Positions 7,554-14,997 of a stretch of 29,573 nt of DNA are shown here, in pieces. How positions within the stretch are numbered: position 1 is the first letter of the stretch; every line of letters begins with the position of its first letter. Made by a program: the position numbers and the translations under genes. The notes under the pieces are model-generated. The model saw nothing but the letters and a program-made list of their open reading frames with translations. It searched no databases and was not told the DNA's origin. The stretch is from JAMIFN01 sp035906235 (GTDB taxonomy: Bacteria; Pseudomonadota; Gammaproteobacteria; Burkholderiales; Burkholderiaceae_C), in the NCBI GenBank assembly GCA_035906235.1, contig JAMIFN010000138.1:1-29573 (forward strand). The letters are read 5' to 3'.

Positions 7554-8693
7554 CTAGCGAAAGCGCGGATCATCGGCCTCGGGCGTATGGCCTGTTTCAG
7601 ACTGGGCTGCGGGGGCACTAAAACGCACATCGACTTCGGCCACGCCCTGTTCCTGCGCCTGTACCTTAGCCACATGGGCATAGATAGCGTGAATCAGGTT
7701 TTGACAGCCTTCGCGCGTCAGCGCAGAAATGTGGTGCACCGGAGGCATATCGGCCAGCTTGATTTTCATCGCTTTGGCGTAGCGTTTTTTAAAGTCGGCA
7801 ACGCGCGCCTCGCGCGCTTCGGCGGGCACCATATCGAGCTTGTTGAGCACAATCCAACGCGGTTTGGCGTAGAGTTTTTCGTCGTATTTTTTCAGCTCGC
7901 CCACAATGGCTTTGGCCTGTGCCACGGGGTCCACCGCTTCGTCAAACGGTGCCATATCGATCACATGCAGCAATAAACGGGTGCGCTGCAAATGGCGCAA
8001 AAATTGATGCCCCAGGCCTGCACCCTCGCTGGCGCCTTCAATCAGGCCCGGAATATCAGCCACCACAAAACTTTGCTCGGGGCCCACACGCACCACGCCC
8101 AGATTGGGGTGCAAGGTGGTAAAGGGGTAGTCTGCAATTTTGGGGCGAGCATTGCTCACCGCCGCAATAAAAGTGGATTTGCCAGCATTGGGCATACCCA
8201 GCAGACCTACATCGGCCAGCACTTTCAACTCTAATTTGAGCGATTTTTTTTCGCCTGACCAGCCTGGGGTTTTCTGCCTAGGGGCGCGATTGATGGCCGA
8301 CTTAAAACGCAAATTGCCAAAACCACCATCGCCGCCTTTGGCGATCAGAATTTTCTCGCCCGGGGTCAGCAGCTCATACAGCTGCTCGCCCGTTTCTGCA
8401 TCGCAAAAAATCGTACCGACAGGCACTTTCAGTGTGATATCGTGGCCAGCTCCGCCAAACATATCGCTGCCCATGCCATGCTCGCCGCGGCCTGCCTCAT
8501 GGCGTTTGCTATAGCGGTAATCCACCAAGGTGTTGAGGTTGACATCAGCCACCGCCCACACATGGCCGCCACGGCCGCCATCGCCGCCATCGGGGCCGCC
8601 AAATTCTTTGTATTTCTCGTGGCGAAACGAGACGCAGCCATTGCCGCCGTCGCCGGCAAAAATGTCGATATAGGCTTCATCTACAAATTTCAT
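7554..8693 (-). CDS. obgE: GTPase ObgE/CgtA
   Basis: A 379-residue GTPase that binds the 50S subunit and couples ribosome assembly to growth and stress. The glycine-rich Obg domain covers about 1-158 (GGPDGGDGGRGGHV, GGDGGFGNLRFK). The G domain follows: G1 GMPNAGKS at 166-173, switch region YPFTTLHPNLG, G3 DIPGLIEGASEGAGLG from 213, and NKLD at 284-287. The C-terminus is short and acidic. AAGGGG lies ahead of the ATG. It is the third gene of the usual rplU-rpmA-obgE order, but a strong terminator separates it from rpmA, so it probably relies on read-through or its own promoter. The usual downstream proB is absent; the IS lies there instead. Confidence 0.97.
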   Translation of the reverse strand: MKFVDEAYIDIFAGDGGNGCVSFRHEKYKEFGGPDGGDGGRGGHVWAVADVNLNTLVDYRYSKRHEAGRGEHGMGSDMFGGAGHDITLKVPVGTIFCDAETGEQLYELLTPGEKILIAKGGDGGFGNLRFKSAINRAPRQKTPGWSGEKKSLKLELKVLADVGLLGMPNAGKSTFIAAVSNARPKIADYPFTTLHPNLGVVRVGPEQSFVVADIPGLIEGASEGAGLGHQFLRHLQRTRLLLHVIDMAPFDEAVDPVAQAKAIVGELKKYDEKLYAKPRWIVLNKLDMVPAEAREARVADFKKRYAKAMKIKLADMPPVHHISALTREGCQNLIHAIYAHVAKVQAQEQGVAEVDVRFSAPAAQSETGHTPEADDPRFR

Positions 8694-8725
8694 GGCTAAC
8701 CCCTTGTGCCGGCGCGCTTGCCAGC

Positions 8726-8765
8726 CGTTAAAAACAACAAAGCCCCGCTGCCAGCAGCGGGGCTT
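8726..8765 (-). terminator. Intrinsic terminator after rpmA
   Basis: On the minus strand AAGCCCCGCTG pairs perfectly with CAGCGGGGCTT (8740-8750 and 8755-8765) around a 4-nt loop, followed by a T-rich stretch (8726-8739). It lies between rpmA and obgE. Confidence 0.9.
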
Positions 8766-8788
8766 CCACGCGAAGCGCAGCTTAAAAA

Positions 8789-9052
8789 TTAAGCAGCGAT
8801 CGGCGTAATAACCACTGTGTGCTTGTTCAAAGCACCTTGGTGGCGGAAAGACACCACGCCATCAACCAGCGCAAACAAGCTGTGATCGCGACCACAACCG
8901 ACATTGTTGCCAGGGTGGAATTTGGTGCCGCGCTGGCGCACGATGATAGAGCCAGCAGTGATGGTTTGGCCGCCGAATGCCTTGACGCCGAGCATCTTAG
9001 GGTTCGAGTCGCGACCGTTGCGCGTGGAGCCGCCGCCTTTTTTTTGTGCCAT
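8789..9052 (-). CDS. rpmA: 50S ribosomal protein L27
   Basis: An 87-residue ribosomal protein whose N-terminus reaches toward the peptidyl-transferase centre. The start MAQKKGGGSTRNGRDSN and the block GQTITAGSIIVRQRGTKFHP are diagnostic, and no N-terminal processing extension is present. AAGGAG lies about 10 nt before the ATG. It follows rplU with a 20-bp gap, so the two share one transcript from the promoter at 9449-9477. Confidence 0.98.
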   Translation of the reverse strand: MAQKKGGGSTRNGRDSNPKMLGVKAFGGQTITAGSIIVRQRGTKFHPGNNVGCGRDHSLFALVDGVVSFRHQGALNKHTVVITPIAA

Positions 9053-9072
9053 GGTGTTTTACTCCTTGCGAA

Positions 9073-9390
9073 TTATTTACCGGCGTTGATGGTAGAGATT
9101 TCTACCTCAGTGTAGTTTTGGCGATGGCCTTGGCGCTTTTGGTAATGCTTACGGCGGCGCATTTTGAAAATGCGAACTTTTTCGCCACGGCCGTGAGCCA
9201 CGACCTTAGCCACCACAGAAGCACCAGATACGAGGGGCGCGCCTACTACCAAGTCTGCACCGTTACCAACGGCCAGCACTTCGGTGAAAGAGACATCACC
9301 ACCCACATCCGCAGCGATCTGTTCTATTTTCAATTTATCGCCAGCGGCAACGCGATACTGCTTGCCACCAGTTTTTATGACTGCGTACAT
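9073..9390 (-). CDS. rplU: 50S ribosomal protein L21
   Basis: A 105-residue L21 that binds 23S rRNA. It begins MYAVIKTGGKQYRVAAGDKL and carries VRIFKMRRRKHYQKRQGHRQ, the basic RNA-binding signature. The ATG at 9390 is the family start, with TAGGAA about 7 nt ahead. The open frame continues upstream by 29 codons into the promoter, which must be untranslated. First gene of the rplU-rpmA unit. Confidence 0.98.
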   Translation of the reverse strand: MYAVIKTGGKQYRVAAGDKLKIEQIAADVGGDVSFTEVLAVGNGADLVVGAPLVSGASVVAKVVAHGRGEKVRIFKMRRRKHYQKRQGHRQNYTEVEISTINAGK

Positions 9391-9448
9391 GAGAAATTTC
9401 CTAAAAAACACGCTTTGTACCAAACCATTTTGGCGCAAAGAGCCCCAG

Positions 9449-9477
9449 ATTGTAGTCCATGTCGGGAGTTTGTGCAA
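9449..9477 (-). promoter_or_regulatory. Sigma-70 promoter of rplU-rpmA
   Basis: On the minus strand TTGCAC (9472-9477) and TACAAT (9449-9454) are separated by exactly 17 nt. The expected transcript start near 9442 leaves about 50 nt of leader before rplU. This is the best promoter in the window. Confidence 0.8.
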
Positions 9478-9908
9478 TGATGGTAGCCATACCGCGACCC
9501 TTGGGCGGGGGACTAGCTAATGAGTGGGTTTGCGCTTTGCACTGGGCGTTGAGAGCGAGCGATAACTCTGCTAATGTGAGATGGTAGCTAAACTCGGTAT
9601 AATTGCGGATTCCTTTCTGGGTGTACGACCTGCTCTTTTTGCGGAAGAGTGTGGGACGATTCAAGCTGGCTCACGATAGGATGAGTCAAATAGCTTAATC
9701 TCGGCGTTGATGTAAAGAGCTGGGTGTTAATGTCAAATTGATATCGACAGCGCCTGGTGCAGTACGGCGAATCGGAATTCGTGCCGCAGTCGATAGCGGA
9801 CCAAGCTGTTTTTAAGCAAACAAATGCGAAGTGGCTACGCGCCTTGCCGTGTGGCGAATAGTGGCGTGGCCTTGTGCTACGCCTTCCTGATAAAAATTGC
9901 ATCCATGT
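9478..9908. other. 431-bp stretch without a gene; possible transcript start
   Basis: No open frame here looks like a protein. It holds a perfect TATAAT at 9598-9603 on the plus strand, without a good -35. A small hairpin follows, CTCTT/AAGAG (9633-9649). A second one is at about 9765-9786, where CGGC-GAAT pairs with ATTC-GCCG across a two-base bulge. This could be a long scpB leader or an unrecognised small RNA. I cannot match it to 6S RNA or any RNA family I know. Confidence 0.4.
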
Positions 9909-10742
9909 ATGCACACCATTCTTGATGATTCTTTAAACGCCGCCAAGCGCGTGCTCGAAGCGGCGCTGCTGTGCGCACGCGAGCCCCTGTCTTGGCGCGA
10001 TATGCACGCCTTGTTTGCGGGCAGTTTAGAACGCCCTCAGCTTGAAGCCATGGTCGAGGCTTTGGTGCGCGAGTGGGATGCCAGCCGTGGGCTGGAGCTG
10101 CTGCCTGTGGCTACCGGCTGGCGTTTTCAAAGCCGCGCCGATATCCACCCTTTTTTAGAGCGCCTGCACCCCGAAAAACCGCAACGCTACACCCGCGCCA
10201 CGCTAGAGACCCTGGCCATCATCGCTTGGCGTCAGCCCTGCACCCGTGGCGATATGGAGGATATTCGGGGTGTGACCATCAATAGCCAAATCATCGACCA
10301 ACTCAAAGAGCGGGGCTGGATAGAGGTGGTGGGCTACCGCGAGACCATAGGTCGGCCTTCGCTCTTTGCCACGACCAAGCAGTTTTTAGACGATTTGGGC
10401 TTGCATAGCCTGGCCGATTTGCCGGCCCTGCAAGCGCCCAATGCCGATGCGCTAGAACGCCTCCAAGGCGCGGCCGAACAAGCCGATGCGTTGGGCGAGT
10501 TACAGGCCGCGCTCGAAGCCAAAGGCATGGGGGATTTGTTTGTGGCACCCACGCCTGAAGCCGCAGAACCCGAACAAGGTGCAGCGTCTGATCTGGCTGA
10601 TATTGGGTTTAATGATGCTGTAAAAAAAGAAGCTACTCAGGCAGCTTTTACGCCAGAAAATGGCAAAAACACCATTAAAAATGCGGAGGCTGAATCTGCG
10701 CCTTCTTTAAGGCCATTTCCCGATGCCGAGGGTGCGGTTTAA
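9909..10742 (+). CDS. scpB: Segregation and condensation protein ScpB
   Basis: A 277-residue subunit of the SMC-ScpAB condensin-like complex that compacts and segregates the chromosome. Two winged-helix parts are visible. The second carries RYTRATLETLAIIAWRQPCT, RGDMEDIRGVTINSQIIDQL and ERGWIEVVGYRETIGRPSLF, the core family signature. From about residue 180 the protein becomes an acidic, Ala/Glu-rich tail with no fold; a 36-bp dispersed repeat encodes part of it (10616-10651). I prefer the ATG at 9909; a TTG at 9897 adds four residues. No Shine-Dalgarno is clear. scpA is not adjacent. rluB follows after 90 bp, the usual partner. Confidence 0.93.
   Translation: MHTILDDSLNAAKRVLEAALLCAREPLSWRDMHALFAGSLERPQLEAMVEALVREWDASRGLELLPVATGWRFQSRADIHPFLERLHPEKPQRYTRATLETLAIIAWRQPCTRGDMEDIRGVTINSQIIDQLKERGWIEVVGYRETIGRPSLFATTKQFLDDLGLHSLADLPALQAPNADALERLQGAAEQADALGELQAALEAKGMGDLFVAPTPEAAEPEQGAASDLADIGFNDAVKKEATQAAFTPENGKNTIKNAEAESAPSLRPFPDAEGAV
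10616..10651 (+). repeat. Dispersed repeat, copy E, inside the scpB tail
   Basis: Matches the intergenic copy at 20998-21033 at 28 of 36 positions (AAAAAAG, AGCT, CAGGCA and TTTTAC are shared). It is read through in frame and encodes part of the disordered ScpB C-terminus, around DAVKKEATQAAFTP. Confidence 0.6.
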
Positions 10743-10832
10743 GCCTGCCCTTGATTCTTACCCTTTTTCGATTTCTGCTGGCGTGGCCAGTTGCTGTTTA
10801 TTTTTGATGCGCAAGCGTTTGCGCGATTTGCT

Positions 10833-13130
10833 ATGACCAATGAAGACCAAACCCCCCTCTTGCCACCCACTGCCCATGCAGACGAAGGCGCCGCCGCCAA
10901 GCCAGCACGCAAACGCGCGCCGCGCAAAACTGCTGTGAAAGCCGCGGCTGAAGTGGAGAGCACAGCAGCAGATGCGCTTGCGCCAACTGCCCTGCGCGAT
11001 GAGGCGGAGTCTGTGGCCCAAGAACCCAAGGCCAAGCCCGCCCGCAAAACCCGCGCCAAAAAAGCGCCTGAGGTGGATGTAGCAGCTGTGGCAGATGTGG
11101 CAGATGTGGCAGATGTGGCAGATGTGGCAGATGTGGCAGATGTGGCAGAGGTCACCCAAGTGGCAGAAGTTGCTATGGCCGCAGTGCCCTTGGTGCAGAC
11201 ACCAGAGCCAGAGGGTGCCAGTGCCGAAATCGGGGCGCTAACCCAAGAGCAAACCCATGCCCCCGTACAAACCGAAAAGCGCCGAGGTCAGCGCGGCGAG
11301 CCGCGTGCGGCCAATCGCGGCAAACAGGTGCCCATCAGCGATGAGCCCGTGGAAGCTTTGGCTTTTGGCGACATCATCGCAGGGGTGCTGGATGTTGAAG
11401 AATCGCCCGACGCGCCAGGTTTTCCGAAACGCGTATTGCCGCCTCAGCCTGAATTGCCCAAGCTGCACAAAGTGCTGGCGCAGGCGGGTTTGGGTTCGCG
11501 CCTAGAGATGGAACGCATGATTGCCGATGGGGCGATTTCGGTGAACAACCAGCCCGCCCATGTGGGCCAGCGCATCCAATGGGGCGACAAAGTGCGCGTC
11601 AAAGGCAAGCTGCTGCGCCTCAACATTGCGCCGCCCATGCCGCGCGTGCTGGCCTACCACAAGCCTGCGGGCGAAGTGGTCACGCATGACGACCCGCAAA
11701 ACCGCCCCACGGTGTTTCGCCGCCTGCCGCGCCTGCAGCAAGGCAAATGGCAATCGGTGGGGCGTTTGGATTTGAATACCGAGGGCTTGCTGCTGCTCAC
11801 CAGCTCAGGCGAGTTGGCCAACGCCATGATGCACCCCAGTTTTGGCCTGGAGCGCGAATACGCCGCCCGTGTGCTGGGTGCGTTGACGGCGGAGGAGAAA
11901 GAGCAATTGCTCGCTGGTATCGAACTAGAAGACGGCCCGGCGCAATTTGGCTCCATCAGCGATGGCGGCGGCGAAGGCGCGAACCAGTGGTACCAAGTCA
12001 CCATCAACGAAGGCCGCAACCGCGAGGTGCGCCGCATGTTTGAAACCTTGGGTCATGCTGTTAGCCGCCTGATACGCATCCGCTATGGTGTGGTGCAGCT
12101 GCCGCGTGGCCTGCGCCGAGGCTTTTATATGGAGCTGGGCGAATACGATGTCAAAGCCCTGATGGAAGCCGCTGGCATGAGCACGCACGAACGCAAAGGC
12201 CCGCTCACCCGCATTGACCCCAAACGCGAACAAGCGCGCTCGCGCGGTCTGCGCCGTGCCCAGCCTAGGCCTGAGGATATGGAGCAAGATTTTTCAGCCG
12301 ATGACGCCGACGGCTGGGATGGCTATGACGAGCAAGCGCCTCAGGAAAATCCCAATCAGTCTGCAGGCCAAGAGCACAGCGGACATCAAGGCCAGGCTGA
12401 AGACGGGCAAGAGCCGCGCTTCCGCCGCACGCCCTTTGGGCGTAAGCGTCCGGCTGGCTCTCAGGGCAAGGGCCAGCGCCGCGATCAAAGGCAAGGACAA
12501 GGACAAGGGGGGCAGGGTGGTCAAGGCGGCAGTCGCCAAGATGGTGGGCGCGACTCTCCACGAGAGCAACGCGAACCGCGTGACCAGCGCCAACCTGGCC
12601 CACAACGCGATCGCCGCGACCCGCGCGATAACCGCGATAACCGCGATACACGCATGCAGCAGGGGCAGGCGCGCCGCCATGATGCGGATGATGAGTTCAG
12701 CCAACGCGGTGTCAGCCACGAAAGCCCGTTTGAGGCCAAGGCCAGCCGCAAGCGCATTTTCTCCAGTGGCAACCAAGTGCCCGACATCATCAAAGCGCAA
12801 CGCAGCGGTGCAGGCGCAGGTGGTGGTCAACGCAGCGGCGGTGGCCAAGGCGGCATAGACCCCATGCGTACCAGCCTAGGCTTTATCGGTGGTGATAGCT
12901 ACCGTAGTGGCAATAAGCGCGGCAGTGGTAGTGCTTTTGGCAGCCAACGCAATAGCGGAGGCGGTGGCGGTTTTGGCGGCCAACGCAGTGGTGGCAGTGG
13001 TGATAGCGGAGGCGGTTTTGGTGGCAATCGCAGTGGTGGCGGTCAGCGCGGTGGCGGTCAGCGCGGTGGCAGCGGTGGCGGTGGTTTTGGTGGTCAACGC
13101 GGTGGCGGTCGTGGCCGTAGTGGTCGTTAA
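10833..13130 (+). CDS. rluB: 23S rRNA pseudouridine synthase RluB with long disordered tails
   Basis: A 765-residue protein, against about 290 for E. coli RluB, which modifies U2605 of 23S rRNA. The enzyme core is about 208-445. The S4 RNA-binding domain is 208-265 (LHKVLAQAGLGSR), and the catalytic block GRLDLNTEGLLLLT holds the nucleophile D313. NEGRNREVRRMFE and RIRYG follow. In front lie about 200 Ala/Lys/Arg-rich residues including a (VAD)n run; behind lie about 310 residues rich in Arg, Gln and Gly ending in GGFGG/QRGG repeats like an RGG RNA-binding tail. I chose the ATG at 10833; a TTG at 10791 adds 14 residues. The core call is secure; the tail role is inference. A terminator follows. 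Confidence 0.93.
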   Translation: MTNEDQTPLLPPTAHADEGAAAKPARKRAPRKTAVKAAAEVESTAADALAPTALRDEAESVAQEPKAKPARKTRAKKAPEVDVAAVADVADVADVADVADVADVAEVTQVAEVAMAAVPLVQTPEPEGASAEIGALTQEQTHAPVQTEKRRGQRGEPRAANRGKQVPISDEPVEALAFGDIIAGVLDVEESPDAPGFPKRVLPPQPELPKLHKVLAQAGLGSRLEMERMIADGAISVNNQPAHVGQRIQWGDKVRVKGKLLRLNIAPPMPRVLAYHKPAGEVVTHDDPQNRPTVFRRLPRLQQGKWQSVGRLDLNTEGLLLLTSSGELANAMMHPSFGLEREYAARVLGALTAEEKEQLLAGIELEDGPAQFGSISDGGGEGANQWYQVTINEGRNREVRRMFETLGHAVSRLIRIRYGVVQLPRGLRRGFYMELGEYDVKALMEAAGMSTHERKGPLTRIDPKREQARSRGLRRAQPRPEDMEQDFSADDADGWDGYDEQAPQENPNQSAGQEHSGHQGQAEDGQEPRFRRTPFGRKRPAGSQGKGQRRDQRQGQGQGGQGGQGGSRQDGGRDSPREQREPRDQRQPGPQRDRRDPRDNRDNRDTRMQQGQARRHDADDEFSQRGVSHESPFEAKASRKRIFSSGNQVPDIIKAQRSGAGAGGGQRSGGGQGGIDPMRTSLGFIGGDSYRSGNKRGSGSAFGSQRNSGGGGGFGGQRSGGSGDSGGGFGGNRSGGGQRGGGQRGGSGGGGFGGQRGGGRGRSGR
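11088..11150 (+). repeat. 9-bp tandem repeat (GTGGCAGAT) inside rluB
   Basis: Six perfect copies of GTGGCAGAT and a seventh ending in GAG encode Val-Ala-Asp repeats in the disordered N-terminal part of RluB. Unit length is a multiple of three, so copy-number change would alter protein length but not the frame. Confidence 0.95.
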
Positions 13131-13165
13131 GCTAGAAGCCCTAGTGTCCTTACCGCGCAAGAGAG

Positions 13166-13187
13166 ACCGCTTTCGGCGGTTTTTTTA
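13166..13187 (+). terminator. Intrinsic terminator after rluB
   Basis: ACCGC (13166-13170) pairs with GCGGT (13176-13180) around TTTCG, followed by seven T. It lies 35 nt after the rluB stop. Confidence 0.75.
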
Positions 13188-13199
13188 CTGTTTGGGGAT

Positions 13200-13469
13200 T
13201 TAGTTCGCCATGTCGCGCTGCAACTGTTGCACCAAGTCGATGTAGCGCTGCATGGCAGTGCCTGTGTCGATCCCGTGCAGTTTTTGCCAAGTGTCCCATT
13301 TGGCGCGTGCCACGATGTCGGTAAACCCTGGCTGTGTTTCGGTGTTGTCACCTACCGTGGCTTGTTTATAGAGCGAGTACAAACCCAGCAAGTGTTGCGG
13401 GGCGGGTTTCTCTGGTAATTGTTTAGACGCAACGACGGCTTGTTCAAATTCGGCGTTCAGTGAGCTCAT
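13200..13469 (-). CDS. Acyl-CoA-binding protein (ACBP domain)
   Basis: An 89-residue stand-alone ACBP, a four-helix cytoplasmic carrier of long-chain acyl-CoA. Family marks are FEQAVVASKQLPEKP, LLGLYSLYKQATVGD, the PGFTDIVARAKWDTWQKLHG block with the conserved Lys and Trp, and a final helix GTAMQRYIDLVQQL. Length is normal. It starts at an ATG with a weak purine-rich ribosome site. A TATAGT on the minus strand (13508-13513) is a possible -10 about 40 nt ahead, without a clear -35. It converges on rluB and diverges from the Rieske genes; such genes are scattered among proteobacteria. Confidence 0.92.
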   Translation of the reverse strand: MSSLNAEFEQAVVASKQLPEKPAPQHLLGLYSLYKQATVGDNTETQPGFTDIVARAKWDTWQKLHGIDTGTAMQRYIDLVQQLQRDMAN

Positions 13470-13635
13470 AGGGAAGTCTTTCTTGATTGCTTTGAATGGA
13501 TCAACACACTATAACTCCGGTAGCAAAAACCGTTTTTGAACGCCTGAGCGCTAAAAACCTTAGATTTTTCGGAAATGCTGCTGTTTGATTCAAGGCAAAT
13601 CAGTAAGGCCAGCCTGTGCTTATAGTCCCCCTGCA

Positions 13636-13686
13636 CCTGCTGCTTTGTGCGCTGCTTGCCCAAGCAGCAGGGCCGTCGTTTTTTTA
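13636..13686 (+). promoter_or_regulatory. Attenuator-like leader of the first Rieske gene
   Basis: CCTGCTGCTT (13636-13645) can pair over 10 bp with AAGCAGCAGG (13662-13671). The same 3' arm can instead pair over 7 bp with GCTGCTT (13651-13657) around a GCCC loop, so the two hairpins exclude each other. A T-run (about 13679-13686) follows and the ribosome site GGAG is at 13689-13692. TATAGT at 13621-13626 may be the -10 box. The folding is seen in the sequence; regulation is inference. Confidence 0.5.
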
Positions 13687-13701
13687 ACGGAGACAAAAAT
13701 A

Positions 13702-14811
13702 ATGGCTAAGACCAAAGACTATCGCCTAGGCGAGTTCACCTACCCCCGTGGCTGGTTCATGATCGCAGAAGACAAAGAGCTGAATACGCACAAGCCCCTG
13801 GCGGTGCGCTTTTTTGGCCAAGACTTCGCGCTTTACCGTGGCATGGCCACCGGCAAAGTGGTGTTGTTAGATGCCTATTGCCCGCATATGCAAACCCATT
13901 TGGGTGCGCACAACACCACCAGCTATGTGGTGTTAGACAACAACGGCACCAATATCGTGGGTGACGACATCGTTTGCCCCTACCACGGCTGGAAATTTGG
14001 CCCTGATGGCGCTTGCAACGATATCCCTTATCACGATGGCCCCATTCCGGCCGCTGCCCGCGTAAAAAGCTGGTTGGTGCAAGAGAGCATGGGCGCGATT
14101 TGGGTGTGGTTTGACCCCGAAGGCGGCCAGCCTGATTACCCCGTGCCTAGCTTGCCCGTAGGCGAAGGCGCGTGGGTGCGCCCTGGTTACGACCACCTGG
14201 GTACGCTGGATATGCACCCCATGGAAGCGGTGGACAACATCGCCGATTACGGCCATTTCAGCCCGATTCACGGCTCTACCACGCAGGGTTTTGAAAACGA
14301 ATTCCACAAGCACGAAGCCATTCAACGCATGCGCGGCCCGCACCGCACCCTGACTGACCCCAATACGGGCGTTTCCGCCGTGTTGCACACCATCACCAAA
14401 TATGTAGGCCCCGGTGCCTTGCAATCGCACATGACGGGCATGTTTGACTCTTACTTGGTGATCAACCACACCCCTGTGGAAGACGGCAAAGTCAAGGTTT
14501 GGCACGGTTTGTGGGTGAAATCACCAACAGGTCAGCCCACAGTAACGGCCATTGACAAAGTGCTGGGGCAGCAGTTCCAACAAACCGCCTTGACTGCCTT
14601 TTCGCAAGACTTTGAGGTTTGGAGCCAAAAAGCTGCCAACATCAACGGCATGTATTTGCCCAGCGATGGCGCTTTTGTGCGCGCCCGCGCTTGGTACAAA
14701 CAGTTCTACAACCCCCGTGCCAAGTACGAGGAATACGAAGAGCAGTTTGAAGGCCCAGTCTATGTGCCCCGTGGCACCGAGCCTTACACCGTGCCAGGCA
14801 AAACCCTGTAA
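13702..14811 (+). CDS. Rieske [2Fe-2S] ring-hydroxylating oxygenase, copy 1
   Basis: A 369-residue oxygenase subunit, closest in pattern to KshA-like Rieske mono-oxygenases that hydroxylate steroids or other cyclic substrates. The Rieske centre is C60-P-H62 with C92-PY-H95. The mononuclear iron site is D182-YG-H185-FSPI-H190 with a late Asp, probably D303 (SQDFEVW). The Rieske ligand pairs are 29 residues apart rather than the usual 16-17 or so. The ATG at 13702 has GGAG 9 nt ahead; an upstream GTG/ATG-like extension to 13585 runs through the leader hairpins and is rejected. No reductase or ferredoxin gene is nearby. The substrate is unknown. It has its own terminator. Confidence 0.9.
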   Translation: MAKTKDYRLGEFTYPRGWFMIAEDKELNTHKPLAVRFFGQDFALYRGMATGKVVLLDAYCPHMQTHLGAHNTTSYVVLDNNGTNIVGDDIVCPYHGWKFGPDGACNDIPYHDGPIPAAARVKSWLVQESMGAIWVWFDPEGGQPDYPVPSLPVGEGAWVRPGYDHLGTLDMHPMEAVDNIADYGHFSPIHGSTTQGFENEFHKHEAIQRMRGPHRTLTDPNTGVSAVLHTITKYVGPGALQSHMTGMFDSYLVINHTPVEDGKVKVWHGLWVKSPTGQPTVTAIDKVLGQQFQQTALTAFSQDFEVWSQKAANINGMYLPSDGAFVRARAWYKQFYNPRAKYEEYEEQFEGPVYVPRGTEPYTVPGKTL

Positions 14812-14834
14812 GCGCAGCCCTGCGTTTGCCATGC

Positions 14835-14859
14835 AAGCCCCTCTTTCGAGGGGCTTTTT
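14835..14859 (+). terminator. Intrinsic terminator after the first Rieske gene
   Basis: AAGCCCCTC (14835-14843) pairs perfectly with GAGGGGCTT (14848-14856) around TTTC, then T's to 14859. Confidence 0.93.
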
Positions 14860-14915
14860 GATGACGGTAAGGCGAGAGCTCAGAGGACTTAAAACTAGGC
14901 ATATCGCCCAAGCTA

Positions 14916-14963
14916 GGGCTTATACTTAGCCCCGCTTGAGTGGGTTTTATTTTTAAAACCCGC
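14916..14963 (+). promoter_or_regulatory. Operator-like repeat and leader hairpin of the second Rieske gene
   Basis: GGGCT (14916-14920) and AGCCC (14928-14932) flank a TATACT box (14921-14926) that may be the -10. GTGGGTTTTA (14940-14949) then pairs with TAAAACCCGC (14954-14963) around TTTT, 34 nt before the start codon. GCTTATAnT is shared with the leader of the first Rieske gene. No clear -35 is seen. Confidence 0.45.
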
Positions 14964-14997
14964 AGTCATTCGGCAAGCTAAACAGGAGACAAAAATA

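Noticed and set aside
7503..7976. Forward open frame of 157 codons opposite obgE
   Set aside because: Entirely antisense to the obgE C-terminal half, with no ribosome site or family features.
9588..9914. Reverse open frame of 108 codons in the rplU-scpB gap
   Set aside because: No recognisable domain, irregular composition, and it crosses the scpB start region.
11088..11150. Short tandem repeats resembling a CRISPR array
   Set aside because: Direct 9-bp tandem units without spacers, lying in coding sequence; no cas genes.
12214..12858. Long open frames on both strands inside the rluB tail
   Set aside because: They arise from repetitive GC-rich DNA; compositions are low-complexity and no start signals exist, while the rluB frame continues the enzyme.
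13585..13701. Upstream extension of the first Rieske protein by 39 residues
   Set aside because: It runs through the leader hairpins and T-run, has no homologue in the paralogue, and GGAG is placed for the ATG at 13702.
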